Positions 33,428 to 43,898 are shown, counted from the stretch's first letter. The stretch: DNA of 64,000 nt from Zobellia roscoffensis (GCF_015330165.1 NZ_JADDXT010000002.1:4676024-4740023), one strand, 5' to 3'. Program-made: numbers and translations. The notes: generated by a model not told the origin, from the letters alone.

Positions 33428-34756
33428 CTAAATTTTTATAATATCTTGTTGGAAATCAAAACGCACCAGTCCATCTTCATCTATTTCCTTCAATTCTACA
33501 TTATACAAGGTATTAACCAACTCAGGATTCCAAGGTGCTTTTACTTTTACGTAATTACTGGTAAACCCATGAATATATCCTTCTTTATTCTCTCCTTCAA
33601 AAAGTACTTGATGCGTCTTTCCTAATTGACCTTCATAAAAAGCCCTTCTCTTTTTAACGGAAAGTCCGCGTAGCATTTTACTACGCTTGTTTCTTATCTG
33701 TTTAGAAACAACACCTTCCATTTCTGCAGCGGCCGTATTATCTCGTTCAGAATAGGTAAAAACGTGTAGATAAGATATATCTAGTTCATTCAAGAAATGA
33801 TAAGTCTCCAAAAAATGTTCATCCGTTTCACCAGGAAAACCAACAATAACATCAACACCTATACAGGCATCAGGCATGGTTTCCTTTATTCTAGCAACTC
33901 TATCAACATACAAACCGCTCATATATCTGCGACGCATCAACTTTAAAATAATATCACTACCGCTTTGCAGTGGAATATGAAAATGTGGAACAAACGAATT
34001 GCTCTTAGAGACAAAATCTATAGTTTCATTCTTTAACAGATTGGGCTCTATAGAAGATATGCGAAGGCGGTGTATACCTGCCACATCATCTAAAGCCTTT
34101 ACTAAATCTAAAAATGTATGTTCATGCTTCTTGTTACCAAATTCACCTTTGCCGTAGTCCCCAATATTTACACCAGTTAATACAATCTCCTTTATTCCCT
34201 TTGCAGAAATCTCGGCAGCATTATCTAACACATTCTGTAACGTATCACTCCTAGAGATACCTCTTGCCAAAGGAATAGTACAATAGGTACACTTATAATC
34301 ACATCCATCTTGAACCTTTAGAAAGGCGCGCGTACGATCACCAATAGCATAACTACCAACATAAAAATCTGCATCCTCTATCTCACAAGAATGAACCTCT
34401 CCAAAATCGTTTTTGGTCAAGTCATTAATATAATCTGTAATCTTAAATTTCTCTGTAGCACCCAACACCAAATCAACACCATCTACAGCAGCTAGTTCTT
34501 CAGGTTTTAACTGTGCGTAACAACCAATAGCCGCCACAAAAGCTTCAGGATTTATTTTCTGAGCTTGCTTCACAATGGTTTTAAACCTTTTGTCCGCATT
34601 TTCAGTTACGGAACACGTATTAATAACATACATATCTGCATGCTCAGAGAAATCTACTCGATCAAAACCATCTTCCTGAAAACCTCTGGCAATGGTAGAT
34701 GTTTCGGAAAAGTTGAGTTTACAACCCAATGTATAGAAGGCTACTTTCTTTTTCAT
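33428..34756 (-). CDS. mtaB: tRNA t6A37 methylthiotransferase
   Basis: About 442 residues from the ATG at 34756 (the TTG at 34786 is less likely). N-terminal MTTase domain (FYTLGCKLNFSET, VINTCSVTENADKR, IGCYAQ) with three Fe-S cysteines; radical SAM domain with QDGCDYKCTYCTIPLARG; and a C-terminal TRAM domain (LFEGENKEGYIHGFTSNYVKVKA). It adds the methylthio group to N6-threonylcarbamoyladenosine in tRNA. MtaB is favoured over MiaB or RimO by overall layout and the GCKLN opening. Confidence 0.9.
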   Translation of the reverse strand: MKKKVAFYTLGCKLNFSETSTIARGFQEDGFDRVDFSEHADMYVINTCSVTENADKRFKTIVKQAQKINPEAFVAAIGCYAQLKPEELAAVDGVDLVLGATEKFKITDYINDLTKNDFGEVHSCEIEDADFYVGSYAIGDRTRAFLKVQDGCDYKCTYCTIPLARGISRSDTLQNVLDNAAEISAKGIKEIVLTGVNIGDYGKGEFGNKKHEHTFLDLVKALDDVAGIHRLRISSIEPNLLKNETIDFVSKSNSFVPHFHIPLQSGSDIILKLMRRRYMSGLYVDRVARIKETMPDACIGVDVIVGFPGETDEHFLETYHFLNELDISYLHVFTYSERDNTAAAEMEGVVSKQIRNKRSKMLRGLSVKKRRAFYEGQLGKTHQVLFEGENKEGYIHGFTSNYVKVKAPWNPELVNTLYNVELKEIDEDGLVRFDFQQDIIKI

Positions 34757-34998
34757 ATTCTTATCTCTTTCCGCTTTCGTATTCAATTGATGCTATAATT
34801 TTTAGAGAATGCAAATATACAAACTTGTACCTAGCCCATTGCAAACATCTAGGGTATCAATTTATTAACGTATTAAAAAACACATCTCTACCTGCTGCTC
34901 TTACTCAAATATTCTATATTTGGACGAAAATAAAAATGCCTGTTTCTAAGCTTTTTACAGAACAACTAGCCACTAACACCTGAAAACCAACCATCATT

Positions 34999-36714
34999 GT
35001 GATTCTTACTCTTAAAAATATATATTATCACCTTACGATTACCTTTTTGCTTCTATCGCTCTTCTCTTCAAAAACTATGCTTGCACAAGAAGCTGCTTTA
35101 CAACAGAAAATCTCGGCCATTCAAGAGTTATTGACTTCTGTGGAAGCTAACAAATTAACTTTTAACCAAGTACTAAAAACCACTTCTCCCGGTTATTATG
35201 ATTTTACCGTTAACGAAGTGAATAGTAAAGGAAACGAGGTAGTAACCTCATACTCATTTGCCCTGTCTGATGTAAACAAAAACTCAGTTCGGTCTTTTAC
35301 AAAGCGAGATGTTATTCTCATTGAGCTTACGGTTAAAGGAAAACAGAAACTAATCAAAAGAACAACAGACGGAGGAGACAAGGTCGTTTATTTACCAAGC
35401 CTTACCATGTATGGTTTAAATGCGGATAACGGTCGCGACCTAGAGAATGCCATTGAAGATGCCATTCCTATAGCAAATGAGCTTGATGAAAGCTTACTTG
35501 TTTTGAACTCTTACCCTGAACATTTGCAATGGCTAAAAAACAATATTGGCAATGTGAGCTTACCAAAGCAGCAAATAACCCAACAAATTACTACAGATAC
35601 GCAAATACCTGGTTTCGTAGTATTAGAGCAAGTTCCTGGTTCTAAAAAAGAACGTTTTGAATTCAATCTATCTCTATTAAACCCTAACTCGGTAAACTAT
35701 AAAATTTCAGGTGATGAATTTCTTATTGAAATAGGAACTAAAAGAGGTATTGCAGGCATAAAACACTTTAGCGAAGATATTCTGAAAGGGTATACTGATA
35801 AGGTTCTTTTTTACGCCAGTTCTTTGGCAAACGGAAAAAACATTCATAAAGTCTTGAAAGGAGTTGTTCCATTAGCCGAAACTGAATTTAATTCTTCTAA
35901 ACCTGACATTAGCTCTGTTGAAAATGCACTGAGTTTTCTAAACAAACACATTGATGCCATAGAGTCAGACGGAAGAACAACAACACAAAATATAGCCTTA
36001 GAGGAAAATATGGCCACTTTTTCTTTAAAAGAAACGGTATCGGACAAAAATGAAGAACATTTAAACTTCTTTAACCTAACCGATATTAATCAAAATGGAA
36101 TTAGTTTTAAAGACAAGAAAACCAGACTTTACCTAGTATTGAATACAAATAAAGGTGCTTATTACATTGGCCACTCCCGGAACGGTGAAGCCAAAAACTA
36201 CGAAAAACAACTTTTTGTTTATTTCAATTCTTATGATGACGCCATAATTGGCAAAGAAGCACTGAAGTTCTTGATTGAGCACTATGAAAACGAGATAGAA
36301 GAAACTGAAGCTCCTGAAACAAGTTTAGAAGATGCGTTATCATTACTTAGCAATGAAATAAAACCTGTATATAATGACAACCTTCAACACGAACAACAAA
36401 TAGAACTTTTAGAAACCGAAACCAGTACTTTTAGATTTATTAAAGTACTCTCTACCTCCAAAAAAACTATTGAAAATGTTTTTGAATTCAGCGCCCAAGA
36501 CCTGAACAAACAAAACAGCAAGGTTAAGGTGTCAGGAAAAAGGGTCTGGGCAGAAATTGGCACCAAATCTGGCGAAAAGTTAGTAAAGGTTTATGAAGAC
36601 GGCAAAGTCCAGAATTATGAAAACAAAATTGAAATTGAAGCACCTACAATTGAAAATGCGAAAAAAATCGTAGAGATTCTCAAGAGATTAGCAGCCTCTC
36701 AAAACAAATTGTAA
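34999..36714 (+). CDS. secreted protein of four tandem ~125-residue repeats, unknown function
   Basis: Protein of 571 residues with a GTG start and a signal peptide ending about residue 30 (KTMLAQ). I do not recognise the family. The mature part is four related units at about 38-162, 172-293, 305-430 and 441-566. Each has a loop like SLLNPNSVNYK / DVNKNSVRSF / DINQNGISFK / DLNKQNSKVK, then a paired strand like FLIEIGTKRGIAGIKHF / VILIELTVKGKQKLIKR / LYLVLNTNKGAYYIGHS / VWAEIGTKSGEKLVKVY, then a helix with many Lys. There are no cysteines or obvious catalytic residues, which suggests binding or structural work in the periplasm. It converges on the GlmU-like gene. Confidence 0.8.
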   Translation: MILTLKNIYYHLTITFLLLSLFSSKTMLAQEAALQQKISAIQELLTSVEANKLTFNQVLKTTSPGYYDFTVNEVNSKGNEVVTSYSFALSDVNKNSVRSFTKRDVILIELTVKGKQKLIKRTTDGGDKVVYLPSLTMYGLNADNGRDLENAIEDAIPIANELDESLLVLNSYPEHLQWLKNNIGNVSLPKQQITQQITTDTQIPGFVVLEQVPGSKKERFEFNLSLLNPNSVNYKISGDEFLIEIGTKRGIAGIKHFSEDILKGYTDKVLFYASSLANGKNIHKVLKGVVPLAETEFNSSKPDISSVENALSFLNKHIDAIESDGRTTTQNIALEENMATFSLKETVSDKNEEHLNFFNLTDINQNGISFKDKKTRLYLVLNTNKGAYYIGHSRNGEAKNYEKQLFVYFNSYDDAIIGKEALKFLIEHYENEIEETEAPETSLEDALSLLSNEIKPVYNDNLQHEQQIELLETETSTFRFIKVLSTSKKTIENVFEFSAQDLNKQNSKVKVSGKRVWAEIGTKSGEKLVKVYEDGKVQNYENKIEIEAPTIENAKKIVEILKRLAASQNKL

Positions 36715-36798
36715 TCTACCTTAGAACAAGTCCACAAGGAACATACTTTGATTATAAGGCAAGCCTTGGAGTATTTAATCTCCATTATTGAGTGAAAA

Positions 36799-37974
36799 TT
36801 AATAGTTCCTCCACTTTTTGGTTAACTCAAAAACATGTTCCAAAATCCGAGCTTCTTGATCATCAAACTCCATATTTCTTCTTGCCATCATTACCTTGGC
36901 AGCATCAAATGCTTTTGATGTGCTATACGTAGAAAAGCCTGAGGCACCACCCCAACTAAAACTTGGTACAAAATTACGTGGAAAGCCAGGAACATAAATA
37001 TTACAATTCACTCCAATTACTGTACCCGTATTAAACATGGTGTTTATTGCAGTCTTACTGTGGTCTCCCATCATTAGTCCACAAAATTGCAAACCTGTTT
37101 GTTCAAAACTTTCCGTAGCATAGTTCCACAAACGAACTTTTGCATAATTATTTTTAAGGTTGGAGTTATTAGAATCCGCACCAATATTACACCATTCGCC
37201 CAAAACGGCATTTCCTAAATACCCCTCATGCCCTTTACTTGAATAACCAAAAATAACAGAGTTACTAATTTCCCCACAAACCTTGCCATAAGGACCTATT
37301 GTTGTGGCCCCATATATTTTAGCTCCCATTTTCACCACGGCATTATCACACAAAGCAAAAGCGCCACGAATAAGGTTTCCTTCCCAAACTTCTGAATTTT
37401 TACCCAAATAAATAGGACCATCCGTTGCATTCAAGATACTATGCTCAACTCGAGCCCCTTCCTCCATAAAAATACGTTCTGGATGGATCAAGGTATTACT
37501 CTTAGGGATAGGGGCACTTTTTCTCCCTTCGGTTATGAAATCAAAATCTGCCTGGATAGCTTCTCCATTTTTTGAAAAAATATCCCACGTATTCACTATT
37601 TGGATTAGGTCATCATCAAACTCAATTTGCTTATATGAAGAAAAATCCACCTCTTCCTGGCTTTCATTCGTAAAAAAAGCAATGACTTCATCTCCTTTAA
37701 AAATGGCTTCGTTCTCTTTTAAATCCTGAACAAGGTCTACCAATTTCTGATTTGGCAAATAGGACGCATTAATCAATACATTTTCTTCCATTTCTACCAT
37801 AGGAAATTTTTCGGACAGATACTCCTCCGTTATGGTCGTAGTAGTGTTTCCGAGATACTTTTCCCATTTTTCACGTATCGTTAATATACCCACACGGATA
37901 TCCGCAACAGGCCGTGTAAAAGTGAAAGGCAGCAGGTTATCCCGTACCGTACCGTCAAAAAGAATATAGTTCAT
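36799..37974 (-). CDS. GlmU-like sugar nucleotidyltransferase family protein (Bacteroidota type)
   Basis: About 391 residues from the ATG at 37974 (TTG at 37983 possible). The N-terminus MNYILFDGTVRDNLLPFTFTRPVADIR is the mark of the GlmU-family protein widespread in Bacteroidota. The C-terminal half is a left-handed beta-helix of hexapeptide repeats (for example GPIYLGKNSEVWEG, KIYGATTIGPYGKV). These proteins resemble sugar-phosphate nucleotidyl- and acyltransferases, but the role is not settled. Other GlmU active-site motifs are not clear. Confidence 0.85.
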   Translation of the reverse strand: MNYILFDGTVRDNLLPFTFTRPVADIRVGILTIREKWEKYLGNTTTTITEEYLSEKFPMVEMEENVLINASYLPNQKLVDLVQDLKENEAIFKGDEVIAFFTNESQEEVDFSSYKQIEFDDDLIQIVNTWDIFSKNGEAIQADFDFITEGRKSAPIPKSNTLIHPERIFMEEGARVEHSILNATDGPIYLGKNSEVWEGNLIRGAFALCDNAVVKMGAKIYGATTIGPYGKVCGEISNSVIFGYSSKGHEGYLGNAVLGEWCNIGADSNNSNLKNNYAKVRLWNYATESFEQTGLQFCGLMMGDHSKTAINTMFNTGTVIGVNCNIYVPGFPRNFVPSFSWGGASGFSTYSTSKAFDAAKVMMARRNMEFDDQEARILEHVFELTKKWRNY

Positions 37975-38056
37975 GGCTGGCAATTTTATGCTAAAGTAGG
38001 TATTCTCTTTTTTTAATCCATTTGTTCACCCATAGAAATATAGGTAAGATTATAAA

Positions 38057-38088
38057 CTAAAAAAGCCTCCGACAATTGTGGAGGCTTT
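38057..38088 (-). terminator. intrinsic terminator of rpmE2
   Basis: AAAGCCTCC and GGAGGCTTT pair around a 9-base loop; on the minus strand T bases follow the stem. Confidence 0.82.
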
Positions 38089-38109
38089 CTAAATATCTTA
38101 AACAAGAAT

Positions 38110-38397
38110 TTATTTTTCTTCTTTATCAGCTTTAGCTGCTGCAGGTTTCTTCTTGAACTTGTCGTATTTGCTTTTGAACTTATCAATACGTCCGGCAGTA
38201 TCAAGAAGTTTAGCCTTACCAGTATAAAACGGGTGAGATGTTCTTGAAATTTCTAATTTTACCACTGGGTATTCAACACCTTCAACTTCTATAGTTTCTT
38301 TGGTAACTGCTGTAGATTTAGTTAAAAAAACTTCGTCGTTAGACATGTCTTTAAAAGCAACTAATCTATAATTTTCTGGATGTATATCTTTCTTCAT
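38110..38397 (-). CDS. rpmE2: 50S ribosomal protein L31, type B (zinc-free)
   Basis: Protein of 95 residues starting MKKDIHPENYRLVAFKDMSN, with SRTSHPFYTGKAKLLDTAGRIDKF. The four zinc-binding cysteines of the C+ form are absent, so this is the type B protein, and the C-terminus is a Lys/Ala/Glu tail. It has its own promoter and terminator. Confidence 0.96.
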   Translation of the reverse strand: MKKDIHPENYRLVAFKDMSNDEVFLTKSTAVTKETIEVEGVEYPVVKLEISRTSHPFYTGKAKLLDTAGRIDKFKSKYDKFKKKPAAAKADKEEK

Positions 38398-38448
38398 TAT
38401 AAATAAAATTTAACGCACCCATTCCGACAGGCACTCATTTTAAGGCTG

Positions 38449-38478
38449 CAAATTTAGTTAATTTTCCTGAATTCGCAA
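38449..38478 (-). promoter_or_regulatory. promoter of rpmE2
   Basis: On the minus strand TTG and TAAATTTG (perfect TAnnTTTG) are 19 bases apart, about 50 bases before the start codon. Confidence 0.65.
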
Positions 38479-38578
38479 TCTAATTGTAAAAAAAGAAAGA
38501 AAAAAGATATTTTTATCTGTAACAAAGTAACAAAAACTAGTACTAACTTTGAAAACAACCAAAAAGACTATAGATAAG

Positions 38579-39100
38579 ATGGAAGATACTCAAGCTCAAA
38601 CGGGAAAGTTTTCTCTTAATTACGGACTACTAGTAGGCGCTGTTGGCATTGCCTTTGGCATTATGCTCTACACGATGGATATGCACTATGAACGTGGCTT
38701 TGCCGTGCAAGGTACACAAACGTTAATTTTAGTTGCCGGTATTGTATTGGGCATTTATCAATTTAAAAAGGCAAATTCTAACTTCCTAACAATTTCCGAA
38801 GCTTTAAAAGTTGGTGCAGGAGTCGCCCTTATTGCAGGTCTTTTAGGCATACTCTATTTTTACATCTTCTCTAATTTTATAGAACCTGATTTCATGGATA
38901 ATATGTATGAAATTGGAAAACAGCAAGCTTTAATAGACAATCCTAAACTTACGGAAGAACAAATTGACCAAGGTATAGAAATGCAGAAGTCGTTCTCTTG
39001 GATGACTTACCCCATAATTTTGGTCATGAACATCCTTATTGGCCTGGTGGTTGGTGTTATTACAGGTCTAATCCTAAAAAAAGACAAACCTGCATATTAG
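38579..39100 (+). CDS. DUF4199 membrane protein
   Basis: About 173 residues from the ATG at 38579. A TTG start at 38549 would overlap a promoter-like TAACTTTG (38544-38551), so the ATG is favoured. Four membrane helices are visible (about 14-33, 43-62, 73-96 and 145-167), with a soluble loop holding KLTEEQIDQGIEMQKSF. DUF4199 proteins often precede a GT2 glycosyltransferase gene in flavobacteria, as here. No molecular function is known. Confidence 0.82.
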   Translation: MEDTQAQTGKFSLNYGLLVGAVGIAFGIMLYTMDMHYERGFAVQGTQTLILVAGIVLGIYQFKKANSNFLTISEALKVGAGVALIAGLLGILYFYIFSNFIEPDFMDNMYEIGKQQALIDNPKLTEEQIDQGIEMQKSFSWMTYPIILVMNILIGLVVGVITGLILKKDKPAY

Positions 39101-39289
39101 ACCTTCGTTCCTATTGACTTATTTTTTATTATATAATTTTTTAACTATCAACACTTTACCATTAAACAACATTGTATTTTCTATAAACCAGAGGAAGTCT
39201 ACACTAAAGAAAGAAGCGTTATAGCATAAAAGTTTAAATGACTTCAAGATCAAAATTGTATTTTTGGTCAGACTTTATAGAAACTGTGA

Positions 39290-40264
39290 ATGGATCTGTC
39301 CATAATTATACCCTTACTTAACGAAGAAGAATCTCTAAAAGAGCTTCATGAGTGGATTGTAAACGTTATGCGTTCCAACAATTTCACTTATGAGATTATT
39401 TTCATAGATGATGGTAGTACCGATGATTCTTGGAAAATAATTACAGCACTCTCTGAGTCAAACCCTAGTGTAAACGGGCTGCGATTCAGAACTAATTTCG
39501 GAAAATCTCAAGCGCTACACGCTGGTTTTAAAGCAGCAAAAGGCAATGTAGTTATTACTATGGATGCCGACCTTCAAGATGATCCTGAAGAAATTCCTGA
39601 ATTGTACCGATTAATAAAAGAAGATAAGTACGATTTAGTTTCGGGTTGGAAGAAAAAAAGATTTGATTCGGTACTTTCTAAAAATATGCCTTCCAAATTG
39701 TTTAATTGGGCGGCAAGAAAGACTTCTGGTGTAAAACTACATGATTTTAATTGTGGCCTCAAGGCTTTCGATAAAAAAGTCATCAAAACCATTGAGGTAT
39801 CTGGTGAAATGCACAGATATATTCCAGTTTTGGCTAAAAACGCTGGTTACAGCAATATTGGAGAAAAAGTTGTAAAACACCAGGCACGTAAATATGGACA
39901 CACTAAATTTGGAATGGAACGTTTTATAAACGGTTTTCTAGACTTGTTGACCATTTGGTTTGTATCTAAATTTGGTCGTCAGCCTATGCATTTATTTGGT
40001 GCATTGGGTGTTCTCATGTTCATTATAGGCTTTGGATTTGCCATCTATTTAGGTGTAGATAAGCTATTTATCAACCCATATGGAAGATTAATAACTGATC
40101 GCCCACAATTTTTCATTGCACTTACCGCAATGATAATTGGTACTCAATTATTTTTAGCTGGATTTTTAGGCGAAATTTTGATAAGATCACGAAAAAACGA
40201 AACACGTTATACCATTTCCGAAGAAATAGGCCCGGAGTCAAAAGCAAAAGAATATTCTTCGTAA
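39290..40264 (+). CDS. family 2 glycosyltransferase, membrane-bound (dolichol-phosphate mannosyltransferase-like)
   Basis: Protein of 324 residues. The GT-A domain starts LSIIIPLLNEEESL and has IDDGSTDDSW, MDADLQDDPEE (metal-binding DxD) and a QARKYGHTKFG segment. Two membrane helices (about 233-255 and 265-295) lie in the C-terminal third. It probably transfers a sugar to undecaprenyl phosphate at the inner membrane. It follows DUF4199 and precedes a phosphosugar mutase and an exporter, fitting a small glycolipid or cell-surface group. Confidence 0.88.
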   Translation: MDLSIIIPLLNEEESLKELHEWIVNVMRSNNFTYEIIFIDDGSTDDSWKIITALSESNPSVNGLRFRTNFGKSQALHAGFKAAKGNVVITMDADLQDDPEEIPELYRLIKEDKYDLVSGWKKKRFDSVLSKNMPSKLFNWAARKTSGVKLHDFNCGLKAFDKKVIKTIEVSGEMHRYIPVLAKNAGYSNIGEKVVKHQARKYGHTKFGMERFINGFLDLLTIWFVSKFGRQPMHLFGALGVLMFIIGFGFAIYLGVDKLFINPYGRLITDRPQFFIALTAMIIGTQLFLAGFLGEILIRSRKNETRYTISEEIGPESKAKEYSS

Positions 40265-40303
40265 GTTTAAGCGCTAAATAACACATATAACACAGACACT
40301 ACT

Positions 40304-42013
40304 ATGGATGCCATTCTAAATACTGCCAAAACTTGGTTGACCGATTTTTTTGACCCAGAAGTAAAAAAAGAAGTTCAACACCTAATTGATAACGATACTG
40401 AAGAGCTAAAGGACAGATTCTACAAGAATATGGAATTTGGAACCGGCGGCATGCGAGGTGTAATGGGTGTTGGCACCAATAGAATCAATAAATACACTTT
40501 AGGTAAAAGCACTCAAGGTTTAAGCAATTACCTTAAAAAAACATACAGTAACGAAGAAATAAAAGTAGTTATCGCGTTTGATTGTCGTCACAATAGCGAC
40601 ACCTTGGCAAGAACCGTAGCTGAAGTACTTTCTGCAAACGGAATCAAAGTTTTTCTTTTTTCTGAATTACGCACCACTCCAGAATTATCTTTTGCCGTTA
40701 GACATTTAGGTTGCCACGCTGGTATAGTCCTTACTGCTTCTCACAACCCGCCAGAGTATAATGGCTATAAAGTATATTGGACCGACGGCGGACAAATTGT
40801 TCCACCGCAAGATGGTGAGATTATATCAGAAATCAATTCGCTTTCTTTTGAGGACATTAAGTTCGAGGCCAATGATAGTCTAATTGAAACTATTGACAAA
40901 GAAGTTGATGAAGCTTTCATAACAGAATCGGTAGCTAATGGAAACTTTAACGCTGCAGGTAAAGATGATTTTCAAATTGTTTTTACTTCGCTTCACGGTA
41001 CATCCATTACTGCTATTCCAGAAGTGTTAAAAAGAGCCGATTACAAAAATGTAACCATTATTGAAGAGCAGGCCAAACCTGATGGTGACTTCCCAACGGT
41101 GAAATCTCCAAACCCTGAAGAGCCAGAAGCTCTTTCAATGGCAGTTGCAAAAGCCGAGGAAATAGGAGCTGATATGGTTGTAGGTACCGACCCGGATAGT
41201 GACCGTTTGGGTATTGCCGTTCGTAACCTTGACGGAGAAATGGAAATAGTAAATGGTAACCAAGCCATGATTTTAATGACCAAATTTCTTTTGGAAAAGC
41301 AAAAAGAAAAAGGTTTTAAAGGCAATGAATTTATCGCTACTACTATTGTTTCAACCCCTATGATGGAGGCTATGGCAAAAGCTTATGGTATTGAATTCAA
41401 AACAGCACTTACTGGCTTTAAATGGATTGGAAAAATGATAAAAGACTTCCCGGAATCCAATTTTGTTGGTGGTGGCGAAGAAAGTTTTGGTTATATGGTA
41501 GGTGATTTTGTTCGTGACAAAGACGCCGTTACCTCTACCCTACTAGCTTGTGAAATTGCTGCTCAGGCTAAAGCAGATGGTAGTTCTTTTTACAAAAAGT
41601 TGATCGACTGCTATGTTGATTATGGTTTCTATAAAGAAAAACTGATTTCCATTACTAAAAAGGGAATGAGCGGAGCCGAGGAAATCAAACAAATGCTAAT
41701 AGACTTTAAAGAGAACCCTGTTTCTTCTGTTGCTGGTTCTAAAGTAAAATGGATTGAAGACTACAACACTTCTATCGCTAAAAATGTGCTTACAGGTGAA
41801 GAGAAAGCTATCGATATCCCAAAATCCAATGTATTAATATACGAAACTGAAGACGGCACACGAATTGCTGCAAGGCCAAGTGGAACCGAGCCTAAGGTGA
41901 AATTTTATATCAGTACAAATACAAAATTGGAAAAAGCAGAAGATTTCAAAAAAGTCTCTAAAGAATTGGATAATAAAATCCAGGATATTCTTAGAGAACT
42001 TAATCTCGGTTAA
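40304..42013 (+). CDS. phosphoglucomutase/phosphomannomutase family protein
   Basis: Protein of 569 residues of the alpha-D-phosphohexomutase superfamily. Active-site serine loop TASHNPPEYNGYKVYW, metal loop GTDPDSDRLGIAV, sugar loop GGGEESFGYMVG and phosphate loop ARPSGTEPKVKFY are all present. It interconverts sugar 1- and 6-phosphates; the length fits the PgcA/PGM2-type group. Its stop overlaps the ATG of the exporter by one base (TAATG), so the two are translated together. Confidence 0.92.
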   Translation: MDAILNTAKTWLTDFFDPEVKKEVQHLIDNDTEELKDRFYKNMEFGTGGMRGVMGVGTNRINKYTLGKSTQGLSNYLKKTYSNEEIKVVIAFDCRHNSDTLARTVAEVLSANGIKVFLFSELRTTPELSFAVRHLGCHAGIVLTASHNPPEYNGYKVYWTDGGQIVPPQDGEIISEINSLSFEDIKFEANDSLIETIDKEVDEAFITESVANGNFNAAGKDDFQIVFTSLHGTSITAIPEVLKRADYKNVTIIEEQAKPDGDFPTVKSPNPEEPEALSMAVAKAEEIGADMVVGTDPDSDRLGIAVRNLDGEMEIVNGNQAMILMTKFLLEKQKEKGFKGNEFIATTIVSTPMMEAMAKAYGIEFKTALTGFKWIGKMIKDFPESNFVGGGEESFGYMVGDFVRDKDAVTSTLLACEIAAQAKADGSSFYKKLIDCYVDYGFYKEKLISITKKGMSGAEEIKQMLIDFKENPVSSVAGSKVKWIEDYNTSIAKNVLTGEEKAIDIPKSNVLIYETEDGTRIAARPSGTEPKVKFYISTNTKLEKAEDFKKVSKELDNKIQDILRELNLG

Positions 42014-43839
42014 TGGAGTATTTCAAAAAAATCCTTCGGTTTGCAAAGCCGTATAAATTATTTGCATTTTTAAATATTATATCGAACATTCTCTATGCCT
42101 TGTTTTCAACATTGGCAATGATTTCGTTGTTCCCTATGTTAACGGTCCTTTTCAATAAAACTGAACCGCTTTACGTAAAGCCGGAATGGAAAGGACTGTC
42201 TAGTGCCAAGGACTATATTACGGAATACCTAAATTTTTTCGTTACCGAAAGAAGTCAGCAAGGCGATGCCGGCGATGTCCTCATGCTAATGGTAATTCTA
42301 ATTATTAGTATGTTCTTCATGAAGAACGTATTTAATTACCTCGCCATGTACTTTATTACTTTTTTGCGTAACGGGGTACTTAAAGATTTACGGAATGAAC
42401 TGTATGACAAAACAGTAGAATTGCCCATTTCATACTATTCGGAAAAGAGAAAAGGGGACACTATTGCCCGTATTACTTCGGATGTACTAGAAATTCAACA
42501 TTCCTTTTTATCCATATTAGAGCTTATCGTTAGAGAACCATTGACTATACTATTCACTATTATAGCCATGTTATCCATAAGTCCTAAACTAACACTATTT
42601 GTATTTTTGTTCCTTCCGCTTTCTGGTTTTTTAATTTCATTAATAGGAAAATCGCTGAAAAGAAAATCCGCCAAGGTTCAAAAAGAACAAGGCTTTTTCT
42701 TATCTATCTTAGAAGAGACCTTAGGTGGTTTACGGGTTATAAAAGCTTTTAATGCAGAATCTAGGTTTTCAAAAACATTTCAAGCCTCCACCAAAAGATT
42801 TTTTAATTTCTCCAATAGCCTACTCAACAGACAAAACTTAGCTTCACCTACAAGTGAGTTCTTTGGTATTGCCGCAATTGGTGTTATCCTTTGGTACGGT
42901 GGGCAAATGGTTCTTGTAGAACAGACTTTGGAGCCTGGGCTATTCATTACCTACATGACGCTTTCGTATCAGATTTTAACGCCTGCAAAAGCAATTAGCA
43001 AAGCTTCATACAGTGTAAAAAAAGGAAACGCTGCCGCAGAGCGGGTCATAGAAATCCTTGAAACGAAAAACCCTATCGTAGACAAGCCAGATGCTTTGGT
43101 CAAGGAAACTTTTGACAAAGGGTTAGAAATTCAAAATATATCTTTTAAATATGAAGATGAATATGTATTAAAAAACTTCAATTTAAAAGTTCCTAAAGGA
43201 GAAACCGTAGCGCTTGTTGGGCAATCTGGTAGTGGAAAAAGTACGATTGCGAACCTGGTGACCCGTTTTTATGACGTTAATGAAGGTGAGATTTCCATAG
43301 ACGGTCACAACATCAAAGACATATCCAAAAAGTCTTTAAGAGGTCTTCTTGGCCTTGTTACACAAGATAGCATCTTATTTAATGACACCGTAGCTAGCAA
43401 TATTTCCTTGGGCAAAGAAAATGCTACCAAGGAAGAAATAATAGAGGCGGCAAAAATTGCCAATGCCCACGATTTTATAGCAGACCTACCTAAAGGCTAT
43501 GACACCAATATTGGCGACAGCGGCAACAAACTCAGTGGTGGTCAAAAGCAACGTTTATCCATTGCAAGAGCGGTATTAAAAAATCCTCCCATCATGATAT
43601 TGGACGAGGCCACTTCTGCCCTAGATACGGAGAGCGAACGCCTGGTACAAGATGCTTTGGAGAAAATGATGCGCAATAGAACTTCCATAGTTATCGCCCA
43701 TAGACTTTCCACCATTCAGAATGCCAATACCATTGTGGTACTTCAAAAAGGAGAAATAGTAGAACAAGGTTCTCACGACGAACTCATCGCTAAAGATGGC
43801 GCTTATAAAAAACTAGTGCAAATGCAATCTTTGGGCTAA
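42013..43839 (+). CDS. ABC exporter, MsbA-like half transporter
   Basis: Protein of 608 residues: six membrane helices (about 1-330) fused to an ATPase with Walker A GQSGSGKST, Q-loop VTQDSILFND, signature LSGGQKQRLS, Walker B PIMILDEATSALDTES and the switch His in IAHRLS. It should form a homodimer that flips lipids or exports a hydrophobic compound; MsbA-type lipid A flipping is one candidate. It overlaps the mutase gene by one base. Confidence 0.92.
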   Translation: MEYFKKILRFAKPYKLFAFLNIISNILYALFSTLAMISLFPMLTVLFNKTEPLYVKPEWKGLSSAKDYITEYLNFFVTERSQQGDAGDVLMLMVILIISMFFMKNVFNYLAMYFITFLRNGVLKDLRNELYDKTVELPISYYSEKRKGDTIARITSDVLEIQHSFLSILELIVREPLTILFTIIAMLSISPKLTLFVFLFLPLSGFLISLIGKSLKRKSAKVQKEQGFFLSILEETLGGLRVIKAFNAESRFSKTFQASTKRFFNFSNSLLNRQNLASPTSEFFGIAAIGVILWYGGQMVLVEQTLEPGLFITYMTLSYQILTPAKAISKASYSVKKGNAAAERVIEILETKNPIVDKPDALVKETFDKGLEIQNISFKYEDEYVLKNFNLKVPKGETVALVGQSGSGKSTIANLVTRFYDVNEGEISIDGHNIKDISKKSLRGLLGLVTQDSILFNDTVASNISLGKENATKEEIIEAAKIANAHDFIADLPKGYDTNIGDSGNKLSGGQKQRLSIARAVLKNPPIMILDEATSALDTESERLVQDALEKMMRNRTSIVIAHRLSTIQNANTIVVLQKGEIVEQGSHDELIAKDGAYKKLVQMQSLG

Positions 43840-43898
43840 GCAATTAAACCTTTTGCTAAATTTATAGTCTTAACTATAAGAATTTAAGCCCAATCCAT

